Of a stretch of DNA of 64,000 bases, positions 48,760 to 61,925 are shown in pieces. Source of the DNA: Panorpa germanica (lineage: Eukaryota > Arthropoda > Insecta > Mecoptera > Panorpidae); NCBI GenBank assembly GCA_963678705.1, contig OY783218.1, forward strand, positions 12,472,152 to 12,536,151. The letters run 5' to 3'. Under the pieces are notes generated by a model. The model searched no databases and had not been told where the DNA came from. It was given only the letters and a program-made list of their open reading frames with translations. The position numbers and the translations under genes are program-made. The stretch's first letter is position 1. Each line of letters starts with the position of its first letter.

Positions 48760-51700
48760 ATCTAGTGAAATTAAAAAAAAGAATACATTTTTGGAAAAAT
48801 ACTTTTATATAAATTATTAATTTATGCTGAAGGCTGTACAGTGTACAGTGTACACATATACCAAGCATTTAATAAATACTTTGACGTTTTTATATACATA
48901 TATAATATCAATACATACACATACATTTACAAAATTTAATACCACTTGAGAGAATTAGCCGCTATAAGTAAAATCGAAACGATCGTTAAAGGGACGAGAG
49001 GATGGATTCTACAGACTACAGAGTACTCTACCCTTCAGTTTTCACAAAATACTACCCTTCGTAGCTAACGTAGAGTAGCGTCTACGTCTTTTGAAGACGA
49101 TCCATGCCGTAGAACCGTAGAACCTTCAGCATGCGGATGCTGCGTTGTCAAGGAGAGATTTAAGATCGTTGTATCATAATTCTTTAAGTCCCTGTATCAC
49201 ATAAACATATCTGTATCGGCGTAGCACAAACGTAGCGGCTCGAGACTCTATGGCTACGATGCGTAGAGCTCCACAAAGGGGTTTTAATAAAAGAGATTTT
49301 GAATGTAATGTGTAAAGTTTTGTTGATGCTATCGGTTTGTTTTTGTGTGGGTCACGTTTATAACGCGCTCTGGAAAATGGACATCCATTAGAATTCCTTT
49401 TAGTAGTGATTTAGGAGGCATTACCATCTAATACATTTTAATTTTAATTTAACATTTTAATCTTAAGGTGAAACGATACTTGGCCATTTTTTCTAGCAAA
49501 ATATAGATGGCGATACTATACAGCAGGTTAAATATTATCAAAAAAACCATGTTTTTTATGTTTAAATCGTTTTATGTAAGTAACTATTAACGCGAATCAA
49601 AATCTAAAACTGCAATTAGTTAGATGAATAACGTATCTACATTTAAAGCTTTCTTCCACTGACTTTTAATGAGTTGGAACCGAAAAAATAACTTGTGAAA
49701 ATGAATATTGCTATATTTTCTAGTTAAATTCCAATTTTTACATGACTGGTAACATTTCTAAGGGATTTGCGTATCACATGTATAGACTTTTCTATAGAAG
49801 ATAATTATAGAAATAATAATAAATTAATATCTGACGTCATCCGTCAAAACTAAGATTAAAATCCGCAGCAATCAAATTGCACTAATATAATAAAATAAAT
49901 ATTATTATTGGATAGTGTTTTCCCAAATTGTAATCGTAGAAAATATTGAAGTCAGACGTCGGTTCCCGTTCGGTTACGTAAACCAACAAAATATAAAGAT
50001 TTGAGTTTAGACGCCGTCTAGACGCGTCAGGGAATGTTTGGCGGCGCCCATTCTATGTGCGTCGACGTCTGTCGCTTCCCGATTCCCTAGTCCCACTTCC
50101 CAGTTCCCAGTTCCCGGTTTATCATAAAACTGATCGTAGAGAAATACAAACGAAAATAAGAAATATAATAGTGTTTTATTGTACTACTTGGTATTGCCAA
50201 AAACGGGAAGTGGGTTATAGCCCTTGTTTGAAGAAGCTGGAGCCAACGATCACCAGGAGTGATTGATGGGTCTGCGATGATACTGTTATATTAGTAGATG
50301 AAGATCTAGTCACAGGCTTTGTTCATTTTTATATAAAAAATATTTGAGCTTTAAAAATTAGAAATTCATTGAGATTAAGAAAAAAATGTTCACTTATTAT
50401 CTTTGAAGTTAATACTCTGATCTTTTACATCATGACAATGCAACTCTGTCGTAGTTCCACGTGCATTTTGCACTTCTTTATTCACATTTCAATCTAAAAG
50501 TATAAAATAAATAATTCACATAAAAATATATTAAAAAAAGTATTGAGTTTTATAAAAATTTACCAGAAAAGAAATTAAGAGGTGAGATTTATAAAAGTAA
50601 AAAGAAATCAAACCAATTTTTTTTGCTAAAGACCTTCCCAATATATATGTATGTATATACTACACAAAAGATTTCAGGATACGATTGATTGCACTGTACA
50701 GAAATAGTGTTACAAGTTTGCTAAACGTATTCAGTATTATACACACTCTAGTTTGTTTACTATTAAAATTAAATTTTTTTTATAATGTATAAATAAAAAA
50801 CCAATATAATTTTAACCCGTTTTACCAATTTTGTATACAAATAGTTTCGTAATTGAGAAATAGAGATGACTAATGCAACAAATATGTACAAAACAGCTGT
50901 TCATCTGAACTGCATCAATCTTCAAGACAATTATTCTTGGAACTGGCATTTGTAATTGTTGACACATGTCTCTGATTTATTTGTTGACCTTATAACCTTG
51001 AAATACATTGCATTTGTAGTGGTAGGTCAGGTTCATCAAAAGAACCTTAAAAATTATGTTAAATATTACATCACCGACACTTTAGGATATTAATTATTTG
51101 ATAATAAGTTATTATTAGTTACATATTTAAATCTGGTATCAATTTATTTCTTTTTAAGATGTTTATAGATTTTATTGTAATTGATACAGCACATTAGTTG
51201 TTCTAAAACTTTTGGTTAGAAATGTTATGGAAAATACCTCCTTTGTTCACACGACCTTGGCTTCAGAGATAGTTCAAGTCGTAAGAGTGGCTACGTGCCT
51301 AGGAAGCTCGAGAAACTATATATAAAAAAAAAGTCGTAAGAGTAGTGGTGTACTAAACAGAAGATCTAGTTTCTGAACAATATTTTGATACTCATTTGAT
51401 TGTTGATATAACTTGTAACATAGCATAATATCACACAATTTGAACTATTTAAGAAACAGTGTTATTATTGTTGATTTTTAACTTTACTCACTCTTAAACA
51501 ATTCTAGTTCAATTTTAAGAGTGATTTATATTTCCAATACTTAAACTGTCACTTTAGAATTAAAATTCCAATCATTTCATAATGTTAAGTGTTTGCGGTT
51601 TGTGCATTAAGCGTTAATGCTCTGGCAGTGGCAGTGGCACTGGCACTGGCTGCATCCTTGGTCCATTGGTGGTCGAGCAGATGACCACAGAAACCGTTCG

Positions 51701-52864
51701 TTTCACGGCATGCGCTTTGTTCTGCAACGTGAATGTATGCTGCTCAATTTATAAATGTCCTTTTCAACCCTAAGCAATCTCCACTAATGCAAAACGTGTT
51801 TTAAAAGGGGTTGTAAGGTCTGCATTAGGGGTATTAAAGAATATCATGTTCATTTTGTTAGGTATTAAAACAGTTAGGATACAAAATTTGGTTAAAAAAA
51901 AATATTTGTCTAAATGCGGTCCTGTCTTCAGTGTGCTACCATCTTTAGAAGCTAAGCGGTCCAAACACTCTGGTAATGACCCAATTAACTTTATTTTAAT
52001 AAGAATACTTCTGTTGTGTTATGATTAGCAGTCAGTTCCTACTGATACTTGTATAAAATATTTAAAAAAAAACCTGAATACAATAATGAAAACTGTTTTA
52101 CTTAATTTACCCCCTAGTTCAACCCTGTAAGCGATGACAATTCTAATAATTACGAGACTGCTGCTAACACTGGTGCATTATCTTTGTTTAAGCGCTAAAA
52201 TAATTGTCCTCGCTTTTCGTTTTTCCAATTGGGACAATACCATTGCTATTTTCAATTAGTTAAATGCTGACTCGACCTTCCCCATTCCTCTTCCCTCAGC
52301 ACCAGTGTGTATCTGTGTACCGACCGACGGGTGGAGCGCCCCTAGAGCACCCCTTTATGTTATTAAATTCATGTTATACATTATTTTGCATAAATCAGCG
52401 AGAGATTTACGTTTTAATGGATGTTCTCCAATGAAACACGGCCGGCAGAATAAGAATGGTTAATTTTATTCATTAGGTAGAGATTTATATAGAGGACTAT
52501 ACCTTTGATAAAATAAATCATATAATGTTACATATAAGGTAATATTTTTTACTTAATAGGTAATTTTTTTTATGTTAAAGTTTTTTTTTTAGACCAAATT
52601 TAATTTTACTTTTATTTCATTTACTCTGTGTTACGACAGTAGCTTTAACATATAGTTGTACATGTACACTAATGCCTATGCGAAAACTGACGGTGAGCGA
52701 TCGGCGTATTTATTTACCATCAGATTTTAATTTTAGATCTTTTAGTTTTTTTTATCATACGATTTTTAAGTACGGCTATGTATGCCCTGTTGTGTCCATG
52801 TAAGCGTTAAAGATTCATGTGTTAATAATACGTGAGTATACGCCTGCATTGTGAGAGAAGCCTA
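48760..52864. other. Intergenic DNA
   Basis: CpG- and CTACG-rich patches occur at 49000-49270 (including CCGTAGAACCGTAGAACC) and 49960-50120 (TTCCCAGTTCCCAGTTCCCG tandem). A GGCAGT/GGCACT tandem at 51616-51645 gives a Trp/His-rich or Ala/Leu-rich chance frame. The frames at 50057-50266, 51770-51964 and 51846-52028 have no recognisable domain. No gene supported. Confidence 0.5.
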
Positions 52865-53413
52865 ACCCAGTAAACATTTTGGAGTCATTTGGAGTATTCT
52901 CAAAGCCATCACATATATTTATAATTTTTTGGAATCTTGAGAAGTAAGTATTACACTGGCCAATAGTAACGAAATTATGCGTAAAATAATGTCAAATGTC
53001 ACATTTTTGGGCAACTTTAACCCTCAATATCTCCTATTTTCTTAATTAAAAGTGGTAAAATAAATATTACGTAGTGATTTTGACATGTTTTGAGAATACA
53101 ATAAGCATAATAAAACACACAAAAATGCAGTAGTTTTTTTTAACAAAGTGAAAACAAAAGAGGATAGACGCATCTAATAATTACCGTCACTTTACCATAA
53201 TATTGAAGATGCATATGATTTTTTATTATGAAAGTGTTCATTTACAGTTCAGTTTCTCACAGTTTTTCATATGAAATGTATATTTTATCGGCTACAAATG
53301 GTGAAACCACTCCGCCTGCCGGAATACAAATGGAGATTAAGTTGATGCGAATTATAATTGAAGTGCAATAGTGATAGAATCGTTACAAAATAAGACACTT
53401 CGTTACTGGGAAT
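52865..53413 (+). mobile_element. Element B copy split by about 0.3 kb of other sequence
   Basis: Left end CCCAGTAAACATTTTGGAGT at 52866-52885. Family sequence resumes at about 53187 (GTCACTTTACCATAATATTG), continues through TTCATTTACAGTTCAGTTTC and ends TTACTGGG near 53411. The intervening 52900-53180 is not found in the other copies. Confidence 0.7.
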
Positions 53414-55155
53414 GCCCAAAAGTCTGTTAACCGGTTTGTGTTCCCCCTTCCTTTTTGAAGCATTTTCCATTCTTCTAAATTCTATCAGTTGATGAAATCT
53501 GTAACTATCTCCAATGTAACTGCTCTCTCTTCTTTTTTTTATGGTCATAAATTTTCCAAACTTTGACAATTTCAAACTTTGCATAATGAAGTTTTCGCTT
53601 TCAACTTTTAATTATAGAACATTTATAAATATCTTTTCTTCGCTTCTTTTTCACTGCGATAATACCTCATGATATCCGTTAAGATTCTGCAATTTGATAT
53701 CATTCAGAGAAGTTTAATTAATTCTCGAATCTGAATCTAGTAAAGTGTGCACAATGAATCGGTCTCCGGTTTCAAACAAACACCCTTTATTGTAAACGGT
53801 GTTAGAAAAAGATAAAACATCATCTATATCCATTAGAGTAAAAGAGATAAAGATAGTTATAAATTCAAATAATGGTTGATAGGTTGTACTTCGTAGCTTT
53901 TGAATATTCACATTATCTATAAGGGTTGAAATGAGAAGCAGAGTATATGTAAATGATAAACCCTTAAGATGAACACCCTGCATCGTTGCTAGATGAATAT
54001 ATATGAGGTTTTAATGTCACCGCAAGGGTCGAGAATGCAACTGTGTTGTTAGTAAGAGAACACACGTGTATGCGAGTGGGAAGACACACTACACGGATGA
54101 AACTAAACTGGTTTTGATCACGTTTTGAGTGACTGTGTTTCTCGTGTATGTATTTAAATACATACATACATACAAATATCTCACAATACGACACAATAAA
54201 ATCCCCTATTATGCTATTGTTAAAAATCGTCGTGGCGCTTTTCAAGCAACCATACTTTTCTGGTCACAGTTATGAAATGATGTGCTTCTTGCCAAATTAC
54301 TTGTCCAAGAGCCTCTACACGTGGGTGACCCTTGCTATTCCGCATCTACGCCACTGGATAAAGGATATCCATTAATGCAACAGCTACTCTTAATCTAAAA
54401 CTTTCCATTCTTTGCAGATAACTTGTCTTTATCTTAAACTTATTCATAATTACCGCCAACTTAATCTTCATTAAATCGTGGTAATCTCTAGACCACATTT
54501 ATTCAAATCAAATCCCGAAAGTTTTCCGGTTTTCCCGACGTCTTTATACTTTAAAGTTTTTTAACGCAGACACTTGTTCCGCACGTGATAGGAATTTGAA
54601 CATGCCGCGCTTCGCTGCAGGCTGAGGCGACTAGAACTGGAAAGTAATAATGAGATTCAAAGGGTCGGATCACATGTGAGACAGATGCCTCCATATATTC
54701 ATTAGCTATGGCTTTATTGCTGTTGAAGCATCGGAGAGTTCACGCGAAGGCGCTGTGCACAACCAAGGAGTGTCTCAATTTCTGTTTTATTGAGTTTCGT
54801 TTCATTCTGAAAAGTAAGAGTGAGTCACCTTGTTGATCGTAGTATGTGTATCTTAAGATAGGTAAGCGTCAAACGCATTGGATTTATAATATCAAGCATG
54901 GATAATACTGCGGTGTAAAAGACACACTGAAGGGGGGTGGGAGCGGCGGTAAGCTTTCAACTTTTCTTTTTTAATTTTTTTTTTATTTATCTATATTATT
55001 GTACAACAAATTAAGTTTATTGTGTAAAAATTATAGAGTTTTAAGTCTTTTAACCTTTTAAACTTTGAACTGCGGTTTCTCATACATAGCTTTTTTAGAG
55101 TCAGTGCCCTCTCTAGCTCAAAATCTACTGGACCTAAACCTTTACATAAATATCG
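53414..55155. other. Intergenic DNA
   Basis: No gene supported. The frames at 53285-53584, 53714-53983, 53964-54245 and 54148-54375 give no recognisable domain. A GC-richer stretch at 54580-54830 has mixed composition and could be regulatory, but nothing specific is seen. Confidence 0.45.
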
Positions 55156-55300
55156 AGGTAATGCTGTCGAGTTTTTTTATTTTTTAATTTTAAAATAACA
55201 AAGTTTCTGATTTTTTTCATGAAAAATCGGTATTTTGTTTTTAAGTGCTGTAAAAAATTGAAAAATCAATAAAAAAGAAAAACTCGACAGCCTTATACCT
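55156..55300. repeat. 145-bp long imperfect hairpin
   Basis: The left arm begins AGGTAATGCTGTCGAGTTTT and the right arm ends with the inverse, AAAACTCGACAGCCTTATAC then CT. Pairing with small bulges continues for about 35-40 bases through T-rich/A-rich arms. A second nested palindrome (GATTTTTTTCATGAAAAATC) lies in the middle. Overall this is a fold-back sequence, either a small MITE or an RNA hairpin source. Confidence 0.75.
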
Positions 55301-58300
55301 GCAGAAACTTATCAACTAATAAAATCATTTTGGTTTTTCGATTTCAGAAAATCCAGTGATGAGTTATGACGTTAGCGAAGATTCGCTGTAAATGCCTTAT
55401 TTCTTGACATTTATTTATGAAAATTTCACAAAGTATTCTTCAAATATCATTTTATCATGTAGTAATTATAGAAATAATTATATGTTAACTCTGTCGGCAA
55501 AAATCAGTATCGAAAATATACTTCTCTTTTATCGTTTTGAAATAAAAAAAATTACTGAATTTTGTAGAGTATAGAGTAATATTTAGAAACAACAATTATG
55601 GAATTACCTACATCAAGTATATTTACAATTTTATTTGTTTTATGTCAAATGTTTTGTGATCTGTGTAATACATATGTACAGTTTACAAGACATTTTTTAT
55701 CTTTCAATTTTTGATTTATTCGCCAGTACTTTTTAATAATTGTTAGACCTTTTAATAAGTTATTAACACGTTTATTAGTTTTATCACTTTTCCTAACATT
55801 TGATCTCAATAAAACACCAATAGACCTTTCTTTCTCTACTTCTCCCTCTCTCTCTCTCTCTTGTCCTTTCTCTTCTGCATTCCTTCACGCGAACTCGTTA
55901 AATAATGCATCTTAAAGTGGCCGTGTTCTTCCACTGCCCTCGTCTGCTCTTAAGGTCCTCCGACTTCCGTAATGGTATTCCCAGTAATATAGGCCTCTAG
56001 GTTGCTTCATCTCCCACCAGAGGGTGTTAACCTATATGTGTAGGTGTCAAAACCCACGTGACTGCACTGCTAAACGAATCTCCTTCTAAACGTTTGCTGG
56101 TATTAGTCAGTCGACACGCGGTATATCTATACTCAGTGTTAGGGGGATGACTGTTGAAGAGTTTGAGGGGTTAAAAACATCTCCTTACTTGGCGAGACGT
56201 GGAGGGAATTCGTTTAGTGCAAAAAACCGTCGATTGAGAGTGTATAATAGTTGCGTACAGGTTTATTCAGAAATTTTGATGCAATAAATATTTTATTTGA
56301 ATTTTAACAGGTACATGTTTTAGTTCTTCTAGTAGTAGTTCTGTGAATCATCCACTGTGTCAGATAAAGACACATGCTGTGACGCAATTGAGTACCAAAA
56401 GATAGGTTTAAAGTAACGGTCTTAAAAGGACTTGATAGCAAGGTCCGTTTTTAGTTCACTGTGATCCCGTTTTGCACATGAACATGCTTGCGATATCTAA
56501 CCTAACTTTTAGTAAAACTATCAAAGTCAAACAAAAGTGTTGTTACAATTGTTGTAGCAAAGTTTTAAACACTTTCATTCAAACAACAATATTAAAAATG
56601 CTAAGAACTTTTTTTTAAACTAAACTTAAAACTATTCTAACATTTTTAATAATTCCAACAGCAATGTTTTTGAATTTTATACTCTTGTTTCTATATTTTC
56701 TCTTTACTTCCTTTACTTTTTATTCTTGGCTCTATATCCGCCATCCAACTCTTGTCTTCCTTATCTGCTTTCCGCGAATCCTCTTTTTTCTGAACAGAAC
56801 TTTAACTGTTTCTACTCTGCCCTTCCTTCTCTTTCCTCGCTCCTTCTCTCTATCTCCGTCATCCACTACTTCCACTCATGTTAAGTTCTATCTATTGTTT
56901 TTAATAACCTAATTTTAATATGTTGAAATCAGTTACACTAAAAAGTCAAGTTACGTCAACCGAAATAAAAGCTTGCTAAAGGTAAACCGCTTGACTAAAT
57001 TTACTATGTTCCCTTCTAAATGTGCAACAAATTCATAGGAACCTATGACATAACAAGAGAGAAGTGGGTGTATTTAAATAAAAATAACCCTTTCGATTCT
57101 CCTACTGAAAGCTTTTCTATACAACTTTAAAGCGTCTATAAATGTTTGTAGCGTTATAAAGCTCACCATGTTATTTATCTAAAAGCTTTTTAAATACGTA
57201 CGCGAGTGTAAAATCTGGGTTATACGTGACTGGCACTATTTGTTGCAATACTGTGTTGGTATTTTTAGAATTTTAGTTGTATTAGATAATACATTAAAAT
57301 ATTTATAACGTTACATCAATTATTTAGATTACAACATGTTAAAACAACGTGGTAAAATTATATGACACATGTGATATTCATATTTTGCATTTTTATTTAT
57401 AGGCAATAAAGCTCTATTCTTTAAACCTAAAATGTATATTACTGATGCATCACATATAATTTCACTAGTTCAAAATTACATTTAAGGTTAAAACTTTAAA
57501 TTAAAACTAAAAACAGTGAGTGGGATTGGAGCTGAAAAGTTCTGATGATTTTTTATTAGAAATATATTCATTTTGTCAATTGAATTATAATTTTATCTAA
57601 CATTACAAAATACCAAAAGTTTCTTATTGTCTATCAGCAGAAACGTACCCAAATTTAGTATTTAACAATATAGAAAGTTTGTTTTCAAAATAAGCATCTC
57701 TTATTTTGAATTTATCTCCGTAACCCACTATCGAAATTTGTAACGTTAAATAAACAACCCATAGGTAAAGATATTTTTCTAGTAAGAGTTCATTTTTATA
57801 AACAAAGTCACGTGTTTCAAAGTCATGTGCTTTTTAAAAGCTCCGTAAAAGTTTTCACTTGAACTGTATATACGATTTAAAATAAAAAAGAGACATCAAT
57901 ATGTCAAGTGACAAGGACAGGTATATATTTAGTTGACTATCATCATCTTTTGTAATATCGACGATCTAGAAACAGACAATATAAATCGCGATATGAATTA
58001 CGATCAACCCAGCACGCTTTTTGGATGCAGCGAAGAGAAAAGGAGAAAGGGGAAATTCTAGAGGGTTAATAATACTTTTTAAGTTTTTGTCGGTATGTTT
58101 TGGAAAGATAACGTCACTTCCGGTTGTCGTAATGCATTATAAAGTGTGGTGTTACAATAACATTTGGATCAAACGGATTTTGAGAAGATTGCACATAGAC
58201 CTTGACCGATAAAATTAAAGATCATGTTTTATATACTGATCGTTGCTGATCCCTGGTAGCATTAGACCGAATTTCGTCATTGTTACGTCGGTGTAATCGG

Positions 58301-58399
58301 TAAAGCCATAATTTCCAGCTGTTCTAGTGGAAACATTGTATTGCCGCGCGTTTGCTCAAAGTAATCTCAGTAGATGAGTTCTATTTTTGATTGTTATTA
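55301..58399. other. Intergenic DNA with pyrimidine-rich tracts
   Basis: C/T-rich tracts at 55820-55880 (with a CTCTCTCTCTCTCT core) and 56690-56880. The latter gives the hydrophobic, Phe/Leu/Ser-rich frame 56664-56912, which I treat as an artefact. A second copy of the 45306-45346 repeat lies at 56461-56500. No gene supported. Confidence 0.5.
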
Positions 58400-58976
58400 A
58401 CAGATTGTTGGACTGTATTTATCCTTTTTAGTAAGCGGTCATGGATCTATTAAAGCAAAGTTAGTCCAGCTTGTTAGTCCAGATAGGTGCAGATGTGGTG
58501 AACGGGAAACACTGATGCATATATTAAAAGAATGCCCAGACTACTATGAAGCGAGAGTAACATTTCAAGATAGAATAAAAGTCAGAGAAATTGAAAGTCT
58601 GCAGTATCTAGTAAATGAAGAGATTAGGTATCGATATTATAATGAGTATGCGAAGGAGATTTTTGAAACTAGAAAAATGCTATTGAAGAATTATGAAGTA
58701 AAAAGAAGAAGAGATGCAGAGACAGTAATAGGAAGTGAAGGAGAAGAATTAGAGCTAGGGAATTGGGATAATTTCACGGCGGATGAAATTGAACAGTAAA
58801 TTAGATAAAATGAGTTATAATAAGTTCCTTTGTACATCTTTCATTTGTTCTTATATAATTATATATAAATGTAATTGAAATGTAAAAAATTAAGGGGGAT
58901 AGAATAAGTGGAAAAAGCAGCACATATAGGCGGAAGCTTAGGAGGTGCTATTAAATTTAATAAATGAAAAAAAAAA
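58400..58976 (+). mobile_element. 5'-truncated non-LTR retrotransposon, ORF2 C-terminus and 3' tail
   Basis: An open frame from about 58400 encodes FLVSGHGSIKAKLVQL, then the C-terminal zinc-binding motif RCRCGERETLMHILKECPDY (C-x-C-x7-H-x4-C) and a charged, coiled-coil-like tail ending NFTADEIEQ, stop at 58797-58799. This zinc motif after the RNase H/endonuclease-type ORF2 is characteristic of I/R1/Jockey-group elements. A 3' untranslated stretch of about 165 bases ends in an A-rich tail at 58965-58976 (AATAAATG followed by A10). The frame is intact to its stop, so the insertion may be recent. Reverse transcriptase is absent. Confidence 0.8.
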
Positions 58977-60022
58977 GTTATTAATATAGAAACTGTAATA
59001 GCAATTATGCAATTAATTATTACTTACTTCCATTAAAAATAATCAACTTGAAACTAAAATACAACCATGGTAGTTGCAGATGTATATGAAACTGGTTTGT
59101 TATACTCGCATAGTATAATCGCCCATTAGTAAACCATCACTCTGTTAATCAATCCATTAAAACCCGTTAAGAGTCTAGCATTATATCATTATAAAATCTG
59201 TCTGTAGGATAAAATAGGGGTTGGTATATTATCCATTTAAAGCGGACTACTAAACAGAAGAGCTATAAGCTCAACAAAGCTTTGTTAAGCTCTTAACAGT
59301 ATTATCTGAGTAAACTATACCAGTTTGAAAATGTTTCTACGGATAGATAGATTAATATGAACGTTTATTCTATTTAATTAATGCGCCGGTCGCTCGCTTT
59401 GTTTTAATTTGTGAGATTTAACAGAAATAATTATGCATGGCGAAAATAGAAGCTTGTTTAACCCGTATAGTCCGAATTCTACATTCAACTAACACAACAT
59501 CCGGGAAATCCATATGCATCAATAGGTTATGGGCCCAGGATGCTTACGTTAATAAATTTCACGATCACGACCAAATACAGATTACCAAAAGACAAAATGC
59601 ACCAGGTGCATGCTACACAACATAGACCATAGCAAAGTAGCCTTTAATCACGATTCCCTAACCAAACGCACAAGACAAAATATAATACAAGACAACAACT
59701 AAGAACATTGACAATGTGGATTTAGACTCAGGCTAGGCTTATACATTAGAATAAGACAGACTGTGATTAAAATTATTATTGCAATAACTTTTGATTCATA
59801 AATATCTTTAAATATGAACTTGCCTTGAATATGATTGATCCATTTATGGGTGCAATGAACCAGTGCAAGAAGCTAAGATTCTAGCAACAAGTATATAAGA
59901 AGAGATTAAATTGGAATCTCTATTTTCAATGAATTAATAATAACAAATAGTTTTACAATAAAACAAGGTATTGTTAGCGAATAGCGGAATTAAATTGTTA
60001 AGTTGTCGGCAATAAGATGTCG
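58977..60022. other. Intergenic DNA
   Basis: The open frame 59437-59625 (+) ends KRQNAPGACYTT and has no recognised domain. Nothing else is supported. Confidence 0.45.
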
Positions 60023-60271
60023 TTAGGACTTTAGCAAACTGGTGACAAGAGGATTTTGATGTTTTTGAAATCGTTTTTGGTATTTTTCAGTACGTATCGG
60101 TAGGTCTATGACGTATGATATGTTAGGGTTGCATTTCTCACAAACCCCGGTGCGTATTGGTTCTACTGTTTTTGATTGGAATCTTTCTAAAATTTCTATA
60201 TTAGAATTGCTGGTAGTTCCCCACAGTTCAATAACAATAAAAGTTATAAAACGTAAAAACGGAACATTCAT
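60023..60271 (-). pseudogene. Jockey-type reverse transcriptase ORF2 C-terminal fragment
   Basis: The minus-strand frame contains IELWGTTSNSNIEILERFQS, the classic block after the reverse transcriptase domain in Jockey elements (the family has YG.QLWGTASxSNIEILQRFQ), then VIDLPIRTEKYQKRFQKHQN and PLVTSLL, matching the normal end of ORF2. A segment between them (around FQSKTVEPIRTG) is shortened and altered, and the reverse transcriptase itself is missing. A decayed relic, unrelated by position to the fragment at 58400-58976, which lies in the other orientation. Confidence 0.8.
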
Positions 60272-61639
60272 TTGATTTTACGCGGCACACGACTGCGGTT
60301 GGCTGATGCTATCGACGACTCCATTAGCCGTGTCGGCGATCGTCATCGACACACGCGACTTCCGGATGTTGAAGAATCACACTACCTACACGAGTATATC
60401 AGCAGGTACAACAAATAAAATAATTTTGTGAGTGAACCAGTTTTAAACTATCGTAACTGTACAATCGTAGATAAGTTGTAGTTGTCTCTATTAACACAAT
60501 TTCTGCAGGTATGTTCCAATTGTATTATATAATACTATTTGTGTATTTTGTATCGTTAACCTAGGAATCGAAGTATAGAAGTGTACTACCAATGTTTCAA
60601 TCGTGTGTCCTTATTATTCGTATTAAATATTACATTACTACATAAACTGTACATAATCGCTATTTTACTTACATATAAAAAACACTAATGGACTCTAATG
60701 CAGTGAGCATTTAAAAATATCGTGACTCGTGTCACTGAATAACTATCAACATAAATGATATAACATACCTCCCCCTCCTCCGACTCTCTCACCCCTAATT
60801 CAACACCCTCCCTCATCGAAATACATTACTATACAAAATATACTAAACAATTTAATATTGTTAAAATATAAACGTCCATATCTATTGAGAGAAGTACAAT
60901 AGGGGGGTGTGCATTAGCGTTTCAAGGTTAGGGTGAGTTAGGGGTTACAGGGAGGGATGGGGGTGTCTTCGCGTAACAGAGCGTAACTCGGTGTGACTAC
61001 CAAAGAGCTAAAAGCATACACGAGACGAGAAGTTAATGTAATTCACGACGCAACTGTTTGGATGGCAAATTGTAATGAACACAATAATGGCTACGCTGAT
61101 GGAATAGTTTATTTGGTGACAAAGTGAATTTCACTTTTTTTAATTGTAGATATAGGTCGCATAGACCACGTAATAACTCTATAGGCTATGTGTTTTGTAT
61201 ATATATTCATGTATATATTCTTATGACGTAAAATCTACACTGCATGTAATATGTATGTGCAAATATAAACATTACTGCATATACATAGTATGTACTGTCA
61301 TGTATATTCATTTTATGTATATATAATGTATATGCAAAATATACAGGACAATATTTTCACATTGTGGTGGATATATGGGAGTATTATGTGGATACTTTTA
61401 TGAGTGACATAGCTGACATCAAAAATGCGCTTTGCCTGGATTTTCATTTGCAATTCATAGAAATTTAAAAGTGAGTATTTAAATACATACGCCCTCGTCC
61501 TTAATTACATTCCAGACTTTGCATGTGTAATTAATTAAATTATTACACAAATTGTCTTAATAGATATATTGTTATAGTGGTTTTATATAAAACTCGATAA
61601 AAGCAACATTTCTTTCACATGTCTACATCTTTTCGACAC
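60272..61639. other. Intergenic DNA
   Basis: A CpG-rich patch at 60280-60370 includes the inverted pair GTGTCG/CGACAC. C-rich runs lie near 60768-60825 and G-rich runs near 60900-60965. An AT-rich, TATG/TATA-repetitive stretch spans 61190-61345. No gene supported. Confidence 0.45.
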
Positions 61640-61925
61640 GGTATTTTCATCCCTAACATCTAATTCGAAGTCGAACACCCAGGGCCAGACAACCACCTGA
61701 TTTTCGGGATGAACTCTGATGTACTTATAGTTGTTTACAACCCAGTTCGTCGATGGGGTAGTTTTCCCTGGTAAAGAACAGGGAATTTCCGTAAACTAGG
61801 ACTTAGTCAGACTTCACATCCACACGCTCTGGTATGTGAGTCCCGCAAATTGCTCCCACAGGGCATGGGCATTAAATCGCGAACCGCTTAGCGACCAAAC
61901 AACCCCTACTTGTTATAAAACTACT
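61640..61925. repeat. Unassigned balanced-composition repeat-like block
   Basis: Nearly 50% G+C in an AT-rich setting. On the minus strand GCTAAGCGGTTCGCGATTTA resembles a box B, and on the plus strand it opens frame 61836-62138 (MSPANCSHRAWALNREPLSD...), which turns into AT-rich sequence after about 30 residues. The look is that of a SINE or other dispersed repeat, but no second copy is in this window. Confidence 0.3.

Noticed and set aside
51616..51760. Frames giving a Trp/His-rich peptide or a signal-peptide-like Ala/Leu run
   Set aside because: Both come from a simple GGCAGT/GGCACT tandem repeat and end soon after it.
56664..56912. Hydrophobic 82-residue frame resembling a membrane protein
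   Set aside because: Produced by a long pyrimidine tract. Similar artefacts appear opposite the polypurine tracts at 12.2 and 19.0 kb.
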